Below, in pieces: positions 37,674-56,369 of a stretch of DNA of 64,000 nucleotides (its first letter is position 1; every line of letters begins with the position of its first letter). A program made the translations under genes and the position numbers. Location of the stretch: positions 310,001 to 374,000 of the forward strand of contig JAQGEQ010000255.1 in assembly GCA_034620365.1 (NCBI GenBank). Direction: 5' to 3'. The notes beneath the pieces are model-generated. The model saw nothing but the letters and a program-made list of their open reading frames with translations. It was not told the DNA's origin and did not search any database. Source of the stretch: Pegea sp. RAD2-039 (taxonomy: Eukaryota; Chordata; Thaliacea; Salpida; Salpidae).

Positions 37674-39802
37674 GTGAGTCTTTTAGAATATATAAAAATA
37701 ACTTTGTCAAAAGAATAATGTTTTATTACACAATGTTTTATAGTACAAACTCATACGTATTATTAGATTATAGGATTATAGACTTTAATTTATTTTCTTC
37801 TGACTGTACTTACGTACGACTTGTTGAAATATATTCATCATAAATTTTCTAAAGATATTTTTATCCGTTTTGCAATAGTTCTTGTAGTAATGAACAATTC
37901 TTAAAACTACAGTTACAAAAAGTGATTCAATTTTTCACAATTTTTAATATCCAGAAGCTACTAAAATGGCTTTTATCAATAAAATAAAGAAAATATAAAA
38001 ATTGATTTACTAAAGTTTATAAAAGTTAGTTATTCAAAGTTTTTGATTAGCAGTCTATTAAATTAACTTCTAAAGATCTTTTATCATCGAGATAAAAGCC
38101 CTTTGCTGGTTAACTTGCGATTTTAAGCATCATGTAAAACTGAAAGTAAGATTTATTTGCAAAAAATTTGACCGGCAAGATGTTATTTAGTAAATATATT
38201 TTCAAATGTTAAGGTGCCTTATCAGCCTAAAATTGAGATCTTATTCAAAGCTCATATGTATATATGAATACATAAACAAGGAGCTTTCCCATAAAACTAT
38301 TTAGAATCATTTAAGAGCAGGAAACGGTTTCAAGAAAAATTTTCCATTCACAAAAGTTGGTAAGAAAAATCCGATTTCATTAAAAAGCAAAAATCTTTTA
38401 AACAGATTTAAAGAAAATCAGATATAGTATACTAACATCTCAGTAGATTTAGTAACTAAAAGAATTCTTTACTTAAAGTATGGCGTTACAAATCCGTCGT
38501 AGGTACGCGACAAATCAGAAATAATGAAGATAAAGATTTGGAAAAAGTAATAAAGTTAACTTCAAGTTTATTTTAAAGTAAAACAATTTTTTTTATCTTT
38601 TAAAACTAATCGCTATCAGACTTAAAAAAACAAGTTTTAATAGATTAAAAAATAGAGTAAAAGGCAGATACTATATGAAACTATTTGATGAAAAGCACAA
38701 GAAAATAAAAGATATTTTCACATCAAAATAGACAATGTTTAAATATCATTAAGTTGCCTAGTAAGAAAAATATTAAAGTATTATACCTAAGGGCGGATTA
38801 CAAAAGTTTTTAATCCTTATTTACCTTTTCATTAAACTTTTTTATGAGGTTTCATTCGAGAACCTAATGATTTATGTTACGAAAATAAGGGACTTGTGAT
38901 TATGCCAAAATTACTTTCGCGGTCTTTTGTTTGACGGACTGAAAATTACATCGTTTGCATATAAAACAATTATTTGGAAATATTTTGCTATCACGTAATG
39001 TACTTGCATTTTATCTTCTTGGTTGCGATAAATTCTATAGCTTTTATAGCAAACAAAAAGAAACAATGCGATCGGAAAGACAAACTGAAAACATTTTCTG
39101 AATTTTTTGTAATATTTCATTTGCTAAGAAAATTACTTAAACTATAATTTCTAACAAATTGTAAAGAAAGGTGATAGATTATACTTTAAATTTATTTTAT
39201 TAAACTTTTTGGCTTTTGTAATGTTGATACAGTAAAGGCTGTTTGATAGTCAAGATATATTAAAAATACATCGTAACTTTGATATTAAACAGTTAAGATT
39301 AAAAGAAATTAAAAACTCTTAGTGATGTCTAACAGCTTTTTATAAACATAATTATTGGAGTTACCCTTTAATTTTACTCTTTTCTTAAAGTTCTGTTGCA
39401 ATATAAGTTATGTTAAAAGATAGTTTTTTTATTCTAAGCTTTGTTTTTTATTCGTAGTGTATATTTTTCTATAGTGATATATAGGAATTTTTCGAAAATG
39501 TTTAAAACCCAAGCCGTATTAGAAATACATTTATAAAAAAATATATAATTTAAATAATACAATAATTAAAAGAACATTTTTGAAAAATTTTTTGCTTATT
39601 TTTAGTTCATTAAATTCATGAAAATAATAAGTTAAATGCATGTATATTCATTATACTATATTAGCTATTTCCAATTTTTACATTACGAAAGCAAAAAGGA
39701 TCAGATTTTGTCTGTTTTTTGCTATGAAATTATAAGTTCCATTTTAGTCACGATTGTAAATTGTGAAATTTTAAACTTTATTTTTCTAAATCATTTAATG
39801 TG
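37674..39802. other. Intergenic AT-rich region upstream of E2F
   Basis: No gene supported. A 69-codon minus-strand frame at 38911-39120 has a basic N-terminus and a hydrophobic segment like a type II membrane anchor, but no splice or homology support. Confidence 0.4.
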
Positions 39803-39834
39803 TTGGCGCGAAATTTTAATGGATGGTTCGCGCG
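39803..39834 (+). promoter_or_regulatory. Two E2F-binding-site-like elements upstream of the E2F gene
   Basis: TTGGCGCGAAA (39803-39813) fits the E2F consensus TTTSGCGC; its reverse complement reads TTTCGCGCCAA. A second TTCGCGCG occurs at 39827-39834. They lie in a short GC-richer island in an otherwise AT-rich region, about 1.15 kb before the E2F start codon. This is plausibly the promoter and noncoding first exon, with the following intron ending at the acceptor at 40913-40919. Vertebrate E2F1 promoters are autoregulated through such sites. Confidence 0.5.
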
Positions 39835-40979
39835 TTTATTACATCGTCACCAGTGATGTCGTACCTACTTTGTTACGTCTGTTAACTGATAACCATGAGC
39901 ATATTTGATAAAAATTTAAATAGATTTAATTATTAATAAAATAAATGTTTTTTTGTGTTATATTTTCACAACTTGTAAAAAGTTTGTAATTTATTGCAAC
40001 AATTTATTTGTATTTGATATTTATAAAGATAAAAGATAAAAATCATTATTATTTTAACATTAGTTCATCTTCAGACTTTTATTTTAATCTAATTCTTCAA
40101 AAGAAAAAGTTTCCGAAATTTTTTTCATCAAAACAAAAGAATGTCATTTTTTTTCAAACCTATTTATGCTGTTATTTAATTGATTGATTTTAGTTTCTAA
40201 AAGTTGTTCTTCTAAACATGTTTATTCATTTTTCAAGTTTACGTTAGAATATTTAGAAAATTATTTTAGAAAAATATAAATTTTTTACTTTCGCCTTTTA
40301 CTAGTTTCAAAAGTTGATCTTAAATTATTTCAAATAAACTACTTTTTTATTATCAACTTTTTCTCACTAAATTTCCAATCTTTTAAATCGATAATTAAAA
40401 TTTGATAATTTATTTTACTTCAAATTTTTTCTTTTAATTTTTGTTATTTTTTTGGGATTCTAAAATTTTTAAAAACATTTTGTTTTTTCAAAAAATTCAT
40501 TAATATTTTTATATCTTTTCTGACAATAAGAACTTTTTTATATCAACATTGATTTTCAATTTTTTGTTATTAAATAAACTTTTGGTTTTATAAAATAGTT
40601 AATCAGGTTAATCAAATTATAATTTGCTTTAAACATTGTTATCTTTTCAATCAAACTGTTATTTAATGTTAGTTTTAGATAATCATACACCTTTAGATAT
40701 TTGTTTTGTAAGAAGTGTTTTATTTATATAAAACTTTTGTTTATCTAAAACTTTTAACCTTACGAAATGTTTATTTATAAATAAGTGATTGATTTGTTTA
40801 TAAATAATTATTTTATCATTTTATAATCTATAAAATTTAGTAAAAGAACTTTTCATTCTTTAAATTCTTCAAATAATTGTATCTTTTTGAATTAATAAAG
40901 ATTTTCACAATTTTAACAGGGTTTATTTAATATTTCACTTTACAACTTGTGAATAAGTGTTTTTGATAGAAATTTTATT

Positions 40980-42850
40980 ATGTCTGATGATGAAAAACGA
41001 TTTTTTTCGACTACTTTAGCTCGGCAAAACTTTGCTCAAAACCTTGAATCTGTTCAACCTGCTTTTCAGAACAGGTTTTTCAATTAATCTAAAATTTTAA
41101 GTATATTTACAACAATTTACTTTTTAGCTCTAATATCCTGAAGCCAGATGTATCTTTAGGATATTCTGCTAGTAATCTTCCAAATAGCCCGGAGAACCTC
41201 AACCCACCTCTGATAAGACCGGTAAATAAACTTTAAAAACTCTCAAAGACATTTGTGTTGAATGAATCACTTACAGGCGAAAAGAAGACTAAATTTAGAT
41301 GATGCAAATCTTTGGTGTAACAAACAAGTAATCAAGAAAGCAAATTCTGCTTATCTACCTTGCAAAGCAAACGTAACAAAAGTAAGACATCATTTCATCT
41401 TTAATATTCCTAAAGAAATTTCTCATCTAGAGTAAGAAAAAACCAACAAAGAAAGAGTCATCAGTGAATTCTCCAGCAGAGAAATCTAGATATGACACAT
41501 CACTAAGTCTGCTAACTAGAAGGTCTTTAAACTAATCCCAAATCCTTTTATGTAGTGTGTCTTTTACAGATTTATTGAGCTCATGGATAACTCACCACAA
41601 GGTATCATCGATTTAAACAAAGCTGCTCAAGTTTTATCAGTTCAAAAACGACGCATATATGACATCACTAATGTCCTCGAAGGGATTAAACTGATTGAAA
41701 AACAATCCAAGAACAATGTACAGTGGATGTGAGTGGATTTTTACAACAATTTTCTTGAAACATTTTGATTTAATGATAAAACCAGCACCTTGACTTGTAA
41801 AAACTCCTCGCCCAGCAACAACACTAAGTCTATCTTGGTCAAAGTTGCTGAGGACTAAAAAGTCTTTCTTCTTGACTTCCGAAACATTTCATTTTTCGAT
41901 CTCTCTTCATTTTCGGAGACTTCAAATCTTCATCTTTTAGAGCTTCAAAGACCAGCAGCGAATCGAGCGCTTCTACCGCGAGTCATGTGGAGTTTTTAAA
42001 GAAGGAATGTAGTCAGCTTCAAGAACAAGATCATCTTCTGGATGAACTGATCCTTGATCGTCAAATCGATCTCGAAAGACTCTCAGAGAAGGATTCTGAA
42101 TACTCTTACGTGACGTACCAAGACATCCGAAACATCAGCGCTTTTCAAGATCAACTTGTAATTTGTGTCAAAGCTCCTCAAGACACAAAACTGGAGGTTC
42201 CTGATCCCGGTAAAAACGGAGGAGTAAGTTAGATTTATCGCCCTCTAGTGGCCGAAATTAACAAAATCTTCATCTTACAGCAAATTCAAATGATGCTGAA
42301 GAGCACTAAAGGGGTGATTGAAGTCTTATTTTGTCCAGATAATCAATCAAAAGACACTAAAGAGGATAATGCGGAAGATTTTGATGTAGATTCTCTTCTG
42401 GAAGACACTTACACTAAAAGTAACTCTCACCAACGCCATCTAGTGTTTAAACTCACTCTTCAACATCTTTCAGGTCCTCCTGCTCCTACATCACAAGTAT
42501 CTACGTCATCACGGACGTCACAACAACCTCAAGAGTCCCTAAGCAAAGATTTGATGCCTTTGCCGGAGTTTGCCTACTTTTTGGACCCTACCTCTTCTTC
42601 AAGTCAACTTGTGACGTCATTTCCGCGTGAGCAGCCTTCCACTGCAGAGTCCTCGTTTCCATTTTCATCGGATGAACAGTTTGGATCATCTCAGGGAGGA
42701 GATTCGGCTTTTATCGAAGATGAAAATCAGTCTTTCATACAAATAAGTGCTTCTGATCTTAACTGTCCATCGTATTTATCTAATCTTGAAGAAAGTGAAG
42801 GTATCTCTGATTTATTTGATATTCAATCAAATGATCTTTCATCAAAATAA
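40980..42850 (+). CDS. E2F transcription factor, activator class (E2F1/2/3-like)
   Basis: Seven phase-consistent exons: 40980-41074, 41128-41221, 41277-41381, 41431-41522, 41570-41728, 41941-42223, 42281-42850 (465 aa; human E2F1 437). Activates S-phase genes as a heterodimer with DP and is restrained by RB. The full activator-E2F architecture is visible: cyclin-A-binding motif KRRLNLD (about residue 65), DNA-binding domain ([60 protein letters not shown]), leucine-zipper and marked box ([44 protein letters not shown]), a Ser/Pro-rich linker and the RB-pocket-binding C-terminus [12 protein letters not shown]. The RxL motif and RB-binding site argue against E2F4/5 or E2F6-8 types. Introns 1-4 are only 47-55 bp. 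The acceptor at 40919, 60 bases before ATG, indicates an upstream noncoding exon or trans-splicing. Confidence 0.95.
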
Positions 42851-44486
42851 TGTCTTCTTCTTATTATGATTTCTCATTTTATTTTGAACCAATCGTGAAA
42901 GACTAATTTGTTGGCATCCATCTAATCTTTTGATTGTCTCAGATATCGTGTTGAAGCTTGCTATTGTGATTTAGAGTAAAATTTTGTTTGACATTTTTGA
43001 AATGAAATTTACATCTATCTTTACGGATCTTTTTACACAAGAATTCTTTTAAAAGATTTTTAAGATTAAATCAAACTTTCTAGCTGTAATTTTGTGAATC
43101 ATAAAAGACTTAGCAACGATCATATGTTTTATTTAACCAAATTCAATATAAGAAAGTTTGTACAAAATTTTTGTGGTCTCATCAATTACTTCATCGTCAG
43201 TCGTCAGGCAAAGTTCGATTTAAACTCAATTTAATTCAGAATATTTCTTAATTTGAATATCTTCTTTAAATTCATTTATACCAAGTTTAGTTATTTCCAC
43301 GTAGGTAATGTTTAATCTATTTTTTTATTACATCTGTAAAAAATAAAGCTGGTAGTAGAAAATGTTGAAATAAAATTCTGAGCTACATATTCAGCTCGTA
43401 AAGAATTTTGTTCTCCAAAAAATTACAAAGAAGGTTTAGTGTTTTGTAAATATGATTTTTTTTGGTATGTAACAAGCAAATGAGAATGAATAAAGAAAAC
43501 CTGTTCAGAAAAATGAGTTTGCGACGTAAAGAATCTATGTAGGTCAAAAGAAAGAACTTTTTGAAGTTATATAATTGTGAAGTTATCCAAAATAGTCGAG
43601 GAACAAATCGTCCTATACATAAAGCTCTGTAAAGTGTTTTTTTTACCGGCTAGCGGACTTGGAATTGATTAAACAATAAAATAGTAATTTGTACTAAAGT
43701 GGTGTTTTACATAAAAGGCCGTTATTTAAAGACATATATAAAAATAAAAGTTATTGTGATCAATCAACCTTTGTTCAGACAAGTTATACAAAAATATTTT
43801 TTTTTAATTAACAATTTTCTGCGAGTTCACAACATTTTAAAATAATCTTCAAGAAAGTTTAAACAAGAAACTTTAAAATCAATTTTTATGTAGGGGGTAC
43901 TGACTAAAACTATTTATGTAAAAAAGAACAAAGCCGATCAAATTTAGCAAAATGTTGTGAAATTATAAAAATCTTTAAGAATTTACTAACAAAACTCAAC
44001 TAAATATTTGTTACAAATGTTAATTCTGTCTAGAGAACTAATAACTTGTGGCAAAAAGTTGATTGCCACATGGGAAATATTCTTGGATTAATTGATCTGT
44101 TTGTAGACTTTAATAGACAACAAAATTTTACAATCATGTAGAAAAAATGCTTGCGTAAGTTAGAGAAAATGGCCTTTTTGAAAACAGCCATTAACATAGT
44201 TGGCGCTATTGCACCAGTTTAGTAAATCTTTATAAAAATATTTCTAACTAATTCACTTCGTGAAAGAAATTCAAACTAGATAATTTCATTTTTGAAGTTT
44301 TTAATAAAAAAGTTCATAAATCTTTTCTTTACAATAAAGATTGTATTAAGACGTAACCAAGGTAAAAAATATTTGAAGTAAAAATTTCCAACAAAATCAG
44401 TTCAAACTAAGGATAACTTCAAAAGTTAATGCTAAAAAACATTTGTTTTTTATTCAGAATTAAAAATCTTTTTAATAATTTTGATT
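42851..44486. other. Intergenic, convergent E2F and TIF1 3' ends
   Basis: AT-rich. Holds the 3' UTRs of both genes; no coding frame or RNA gene seen. Confidence 0.45.
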
Positions 44487-51362
<6,876 letters not shown>

Positions 51363-52399
51363 TCCTATTTCTTATAAGTTTTTTAGCAGCCAGAAAAACT
51401 TAAATCTAAAACAACTTTAAAAAAACAAATTTATTATCATAGCTTTATATAATTGATAATCTAGTATATATTATAGAATTTAATTGGAGATGTATATAAG
51501 ATTAAACAAAAATATAAATTATAAAAATTAGTTTTTAGCTAAGATTTTATATACTATATAACAAGAAAAATTTTTAGCACAAAATTATAAAAAAAAATTT
51601 TTTTATAACTTTTCACTATTGCATCTTTTCAAAAAATACTTTATGAATTAAAGTAAAAACACCTAATCCATAAATATCAACTAAAAATCAGTATTTTTAT
51701 TAGAAATATAATAAATTTAAACAAAAAAATAAATTTATTTTAATAAAATACAAATAATATTTAGAATTTGTAAATATTATTAGAATATTTAATAGGGAAA
51801 AAGATAAGTTTATAAAATAAATATTTAAACAAAATAGATTTTGATTAAAAAGATTGCAGTAAGCAACTTATTCAGCAAAACTCAAAGGTACAACAAGAAT
51901 GTAAAAATTGTAATTATATTAAATGACTAAGCAACAAAAATCCCTACGAAAAGGAACGCTAAAAAACAAAAACTTTGTTTACTAAATTTTGTAAACCTAA
52001 ACTTAAAAAAACTTTCAATTTAGAAACAAACAAAAACTTTTAATGTTGGTGGCAACTGATATTTAAACTTTGAGCGGACTGGCAGTTATACTCATTGATA
52101 GAGCGAAAAAATCACAGATAAAAGGTTGTTTTTAAGAAAAGTAACAAAAATAAAGTTTATCAAAATTGTACTTTATTTTAATTATAGTTAATTCTTTACT
52201 ATCATTTCTAGCTTTGGTGTAAAATGTATAAATAATATGTCATTAACATATCATTAAGTCTATTTAGTTCAATCATTTTTTCATTATGAAGATTCGATAA
52301 ACCCGAATATATTCTGAATTATAAACGCTTATAAAAATCAAAGTATTTATGATTGTTTTAAATTTCAAATACATCAAGCTCTAGTTTATCATTACTCAC
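51363..52399. other. Intergenic, TIF1 upstream region
   Basis: AT-rich. The 30 bases before the TIF1 ATG contain 'acttataag|aaatagga', a possible acceptor. Nothing else called. Confidence 0.4.
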
Positions 52400-52699
52400 C
52401 TATAAGTATATCCACTGAAACATGGTTCAACGTTCCATACAGTGTTTGGTCCAGAATTGTAAAGACTTAAATAGTCGATACAACGCTTTATATATTGTCT
52501 TACCCACACGCCCTGTTTAAAGATTACATAATGCCCTTTTATCCACAGAACAATAAAGTTGAGTACTTACACGCTTAAAACAATCACTATAACGGCCACT
52601 ATTATCAATAGGAATGTCGCTTCTACAGAACTGGGGCGTTGCCAGCAAAGACTCAATTGTTAAATCGAAAAACATGAAGTCCCAGAGTTTGATGAAAAA
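52400..52699 (-). pseudogene. Orphan coding exons of an unidentified protein, beside a LINE
   Basis: Two exons with good splice sites and matching phase: 52571-52699 (contains FFIKLWDFMFFDLTIESLLA, ATPQFCRSDIPIDNSGRY) and 52400-52512 (contains GVWVRQYIKRCIDYLSLYNS, NTVWNVEPCFSGYTYR), followed by a GTGAG donor. Composition (Trp, Cys, Tyr, Pro) is protein-like and quite unlike the surrounding AT-rich DNA. No downstream exon is found in the next kilobase. Upstream, a possible exon at 52728-52770 would leave a 28-bp intron, too short, and a LINE begins about 160 bases further. Probably a remnant of a gene broken by duplication or insertion, though a living gene with distant exons is possible. Protein family not recognised. 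Confidence 0.45.
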
Positions 52700-52929
52700 C
52701 TTTTATTACTCTTAAAGATTTTTATACCAGATTGCCATATTTCTTTGAGCATGTTCTATTATAATTGTGTCTTTTAGAGTGTCATCACTGTATAAATTAA
52801 TCTTGAAATTCTTAAATACACTGCCCTTGGCTAGGCGTAGCAAAGTTTTTTGTAAGCCTGATATAGTGCAAGAGCGATTAGTTTTTTACTTTTCTATGCT
52901 AGCTTCGCTTTGCAAAAAAATGTCTTTGG

Positions 52930-53780
52930 CTTGTTTATATTTATTTATTTATTTATTACAATAAATCTGAAGGAGGGTGCCTAAAGAGAGCACCTCTCGC
53001 TAACACACATTCTCACAAATTAGATCTATTTGACGTGTAAACGAAAAAGCATATGACAATGAAGAATTGCACAGAATCATAGTATTGTAAAAGAGAAAAA
53101 TTCACAGTTTAGAAATGGCAATGTTGGCAATATTATAACAATTCAGTTTTTTTTTGAACAGCACAAGTGATTTTGACATGACAATCTCTGATGGCAGATT
53201 GCTCCATTTACTGATTGTGCGGTATGAGAAAAAACTTAATCTGGTTAACGTAGCTGGTGGAGTGGGCTTATTAAGATGTAATTTATGTCTTCTAAGTTGA
53301 TATAACTTGAGGGAGGGACTAATGGAGAAAAAGTCATCAAACTGAAGATCAATTAGGTTGTGAATAATTTTAAAAATCAGAATAAGGTCGTATTTAATTC
53401 TTCGGATTTCCAAAGTATCTAGATTGAAGAAGCTGAGACGATGCTTATAACTCTCGTATTTGATATTAAGTTTCCTGCAAACCAATCTCGTAAATGTTGC
53501 CTGAACAGATTCGATTTTTCTGATATCACCAACTTGATATGGCATCCATGCACTGACATTGCATTCAAGAATAGGGCGTATGTACAGTTTGAAAAGGTTG
53601 ACGAAAAACCATGGATCTTTAGAATTAAAAGTCTTTATGATGAGGTGCTTGATAGATTTTCCAAAGATTCTGGAATAACTCTACTCAAACGTCGCTTCAG
53701 CATTTATATGCTGGACAGTAAGTCAGAGCAATTATACGGCTGGGGTCGTACAACTAACAAGCGCAACCAATGTCCTTAAA
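52930..53780 (-). mobile_element. LINE (Jockey/CR1-like), 5'-truncated, minus orientation
   Basis: On the minus strand an open segment (53102-53545, 147 codons) encodes the C-terminal end of a non-LTR retrotransposon polyprotein (MPYQVGDIRKIESVQ, RRIKYDLILIFKIIHNLID, YRTISKWSNLP). Downstream is the common 3' end (ttagcgagaggtgctctc) and an AAAT tail at about 52938-52960. Homology to the copy at 54700-55880 continues upstream to about 53780 with disruptions. Non-functional copy. Confidence 0.85.
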
Positions 53781-54699
53781 TTGATTCCTAGCTTGTGGAG
53801 GATACTGGCAGAACATTTCTTCAAAATAAAATGGACTTAACTGTGAAGAACTGAATTATGAAAACAAAAGTAATTCTAAATCTCTCTTTTTCAATCACCG
53901 ATTTGTCTTTAACCTAACTCTCATATGAAAACAAAAAAATCATTACAGTTAAATTTTATACCCGGGTTTGTTTCTCAATCTGCAATATAAGTTTCTAATT
54001 TATAAAAAGCATTTTTTTCGTCACTTTTTTGTTTTTTACATAAGCGTTTGTTAAACAAGAAACTTTACATTTTGCTGAGTTATTGTTTAACTAATAATTC
54101 AGAGTACTGGTCAATAGCTTACTATATACTTCCTACCAGGGCAACAACTTTCTTTTAATACCAATTTAGGTCAAATTGCACTTTTGATTTTTGCTACCTT
54201 AATACGGCGACGGGATGGGTTAGCAAATTAATAAAATAGTTCAAAAACGTACAATCTGCTGACTATAAAGTCACTGTTGCAGGTCACTGAGCCGTATCAC
54301 CGAATAACGGATTAAAAACGCACCTTACTCCCCACTATAATCGAGGCATGGGGAAAGTATGTGAGTCAACACCCCTAACAGTTTTATTGATAGTGGCGGA
54401 AGTTGACATCCGAAAGTCTGATTCTACTTATAGGCAGTCTAGGATATGAATTGTCTCCGCGCGATGCAGATGGTGTTTGACAGTGTCTTCTCTACGAAGT
54501 CAGTTGTCGAATGAAAACGTGAACTTAATCATCATTAATATCTTCCAAGGAAACTTAAACTTTTGTTGCCTGAAGATCTATTCAAAGGTTAGCACATAGC
54601 ATGATATCTAATAACACTTGTTTGCAGATTACTAACTTCAATCATTTTCAAATCAAATGAGTCAAGAGAGATCTTTACCAAATTTCCTTTTTCAGTCTT
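53781..54699. other. Intergenic with a GC-richer segment of unknown origin
   Basis: About 54190-54540 is noticeably richer in G and C than its surroundings (e.g. 'ggcgacgggatgggttag', 'ctccgcgcgatgcagatgg') and has no long open frame. It may be the 5' untranslated part of the LINE that follows, or a separate repeat. Confidence 0.4.
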
Positions 54700-55880
54700 C
54701 TAATTGTTCATTTTTTTATCTACTCCTGGTTAAATCACCAGTGGTGTTCCTCCGGGTTCTGTTCTGGGTCCCCTTCTCTTTTTAACTTTCATCGAAGACC
54801 TCATCAGAAGACTAGTAGCAGTAAATGATGCCAGAGTGTTTGTGTATGCAGATTATATCAATCTATTATCTTGTAATCCTTCAAAACTTCAAACTGCACT
54901 ACACACTGTATAAGACTGGTATACGAATTTGCAGCTCAGAATCCAGCCCATAAAGTCTTAACTTATAACTTTTTCTCGTAAATCAGCGGTAAATTCCTTG
55001 AACCAATACTCCATCAATAGATTTATTATTCAACGTATATTTTTTTCGGTCCTAGACCTTGGCATTACTTTATCATCTGACTTTAAATGGCGCAATTATG
55101 TTTCCAAAATCTTTGAAAAATCAATCAACCTTGTTTTCCTTATTATAAAGACATTTAATTCTAAGAACCCATGATTTTTATCAATCTTTTCAAATTGTAC
55201 GTACGTCCAATTTTTGAATACAATGTCAGTGCATGGATGCCATATCAAGTTAGTGATATCAAAACAATTGAATCTGTTCAGGCAACATTTGCGAGATTAT
55301 TATGCAGAAAACTTAATATTAAATATGATAGTTATAAACACTGTCTCCGTTTCTTCAATTTAGATACTTTGGAAATTCGAAGGATTAAATGCGACTTAAT
55401 TCTTGTTTTTAAAATTATCCACAATTTAATTGACATTCAGTTTGATGATTTCTTTTCTATTAGTCCTTCGTTCAAGTTATATCAGCTCAGACGACACATA
55501 TTACATCTTAATAAGCCCATATCACCTGGTACATTGGTCAGAGCAAATTTGTTCTTATACCGCACAAATAGTACATGGAACCAGCTGCCATCAGATATTG
55601 CCATGTCGAAGTCACTTGCGTTGTTCAAGCAGAAGTTGAACCGTTATAATATTGCTAACATTGTCATTTTTAAACTGATTTTTTCTCTTTCTTATATTAT
55701 TAACATTCCATGTAATTGTTCACTGTTATATGCTTTGAGGACTACTGAAATGCAATGTGTTACATCTTTTGCTTTCTATATTTTTGACTAAATAGATGTT
55801 ACTGATAAGAATGTGTGTTAGCGAGAGGTGCTCTCTTCAGGTACCCTCCTTCGCATTTATTGAAATAAATATAAATGTTG
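54700..55880 (+). mobile_element. LINE (Jockey/CR1-like) with degenerate reverse transcriptase
   Basis: Contains the reverse transcriptase motif GVPPGSVLGPLLF near 54745 and a YADD-box position mutated to YADY near 54850, with stops and frameshifts between. Then comes a 206-codon open segment (55171-55791) covering the conserved C-terminus (LFKLYVRPIFEYNVSAWMPY), and the family 3' terminus 'gtgtgttagcgagaggtgct' at 55812-55831. The active-site change and stops indicate an inactive copy. Confidence 0.88.
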
Positions 55881-56369
55881 ATTATTGAATAATCAATTTA
55901 TATATTTTCAAACCTTGTAAATGGATTTTTAAACTAGTGTGAAAATTTTACCATTTCTAATACTAAGTCAATTAACTTCTTATCAGAATGAAGAAAAAAA
56001 TAATCAAACGCAAAACCATAAAATGAACACAACAAATAAATACGAAAATCGTATTTTAAATTTTATAAAAAAGGAAATAAGTGATTACAAAATAAGAAAA
56101 AAGTCATTTGCGGATACAAATAAGATGCAGTAAACTTGTAGCTTTGTTCAAAAGATTTGATGATCAATACTTTACATTAAGATGACAGAATCATCAAAAT
56201 TCTTTGGAATAAAGATGAAAAAAGAATGTTCTATTCAAATTTGTATGAAAATATTTATCTTAAAGTATGATCAGTTGAAGAAATCGTAATTTTTAAATGA
56301 AAATATTTAGAGGTGTTTTGTAGTCTGGTATTAAAAGAGATGGCAATAAAAAAAAAGTCCAAAAAAGTG
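55881..56369. other. Intergenic spacer
   Basis: AT-rich 3' flank of SLX4 (minus strand). A 64-codon Lys/Asn-rich frame at 55939-56133 is low complexity and not called. Confidence 0.4.

Noticed and set aside
38911-39120. Type II membrane protein N-terminus (minus strand)
   Set aside because: One hydrophobic stretch after a basic start is suggestive, but no downstream exon or donor in phase was found.
39636-39908. Protein-coding gene on the plus strand
   Set aside because: The 90-codon frame spans AT-rich DNA and the GC island carrying the E2F-like sites; no splice or protein-like pattern. Better read as promoter/first exon.
54190-54300. Nuclear copy of mitochondrial large-subunit rRNA
   Set aside because: Only a short word ('ttaaggtagc' on the minus strand) resembles rRNA; the flanks do not extend the match.
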